Assembly (NCBI GenBank): GCA_947488485.1 | Contig: CANKZO010000124.1 | Coordinates: 1 to 6,654, forward strand | Direction of reading: 5' to 3' | DNA: 6,654 bases | Source: Opitutia bacterium | GTDB taxonomy: Bacteria; Verrucomicrobiota; Verrucomicrobiae; Opitutales; UBA953 | Shown: positions 6,649 through 6,654 of the stretch, piece by piece | Position numbering within the stretch: the stretch's first letter is position 1 | How the letters are laid out: each line of letters begins with the position of its first letter | Notes under the pieces: generated by a model | The model's input: only the letters and a program-made list of their open reading frames with translations | What the model was told of the DNA's origin: nothing | Databases searched by the model: none | Position numbers and translations under genes: made by a program

Positions 6649-6654
6649 GCGATG

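Noticed and set aside
6652..6654. ATG at the last three bases, a few bases after the serA stop.
   Set aside because: It may start a downstream gene, but no coding sequence can be seen, so it is not listed as a gene.
1..6654. Search for tRNA, rRNA, CRISPR, insertion sequences, toxin-antitoxin or defence genes.
   Set aside because: No matching repeat arrays, transposase motifs, terminal inverted repeats or cloverleaf-like segments were seen. The helicase is a standalone UvrD-like protein with no nuclease partner next to it, so I do not call it a defence system.

Overview
This is a GC-rich, gene-dense bacterial window in which every gene lies on the + strand. In order it holds the 3' part of a glycogen synthase gene (glgA), a gene for a small outer-membrane beta-barrel protein, a complete lipoyl synthase gene (lipA), a complete UvrD/PcrA/Rep-type helicase gene, and a complete long-form D-3-phosphoglycerate dehydrogenase gene (serA). 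The barrel protein has a signal peptide and a C-terminal Phe, so the cell is a diderm (Gram-negative-type) bacterium. The flavour of the protein sequences, strong C/G-ending codon preference and weak Shine-Dalgarno signals would fit Verrucomicrobiota, perhaps Opitutae. That placement is an inference and has not been checked by any search.

Layout: glgA ends at 895. A 141-base, comparatively AT-rich gap follows, with a GTGCCA/TGGCAC inverted repeat and a further TGGCAC copy that resembles a sigma-54 -24/-12 element. The barrel gene (1037-1828) is followed by two separate hairpins, one with a UUCG loop right after the stop and one with a perfect 14-bp stem and a T-rich tail that ends only 40 bases before lipA. 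lipA (2011-2898) and the helicase gene (2902-4953) are 3 bases apart in the same frame and look like a transcription unit. A 90-base gap with a plausible sigma-70 promoter leads to serA, whose best start is the second in-frame ATG at 5044. Four bases after the serA stop there is an ATG at the very edge of the window that may start the next gene.

The genes do not form one pathway. They are core metabolism (glycogen synthesis, lipoate synthesis, serine synthesis), DNA maintenance and envelope. No mobile element, CRISPR array, tRNA, rRNA, toxin-antitoxin or defence module was seen. I found no convincing undescribed system. The points worth a second look are regulatory: the repeat cluster before the barrel gene, the strong hairpin before lipA, the tight lipA-helicase junction and the serA start.
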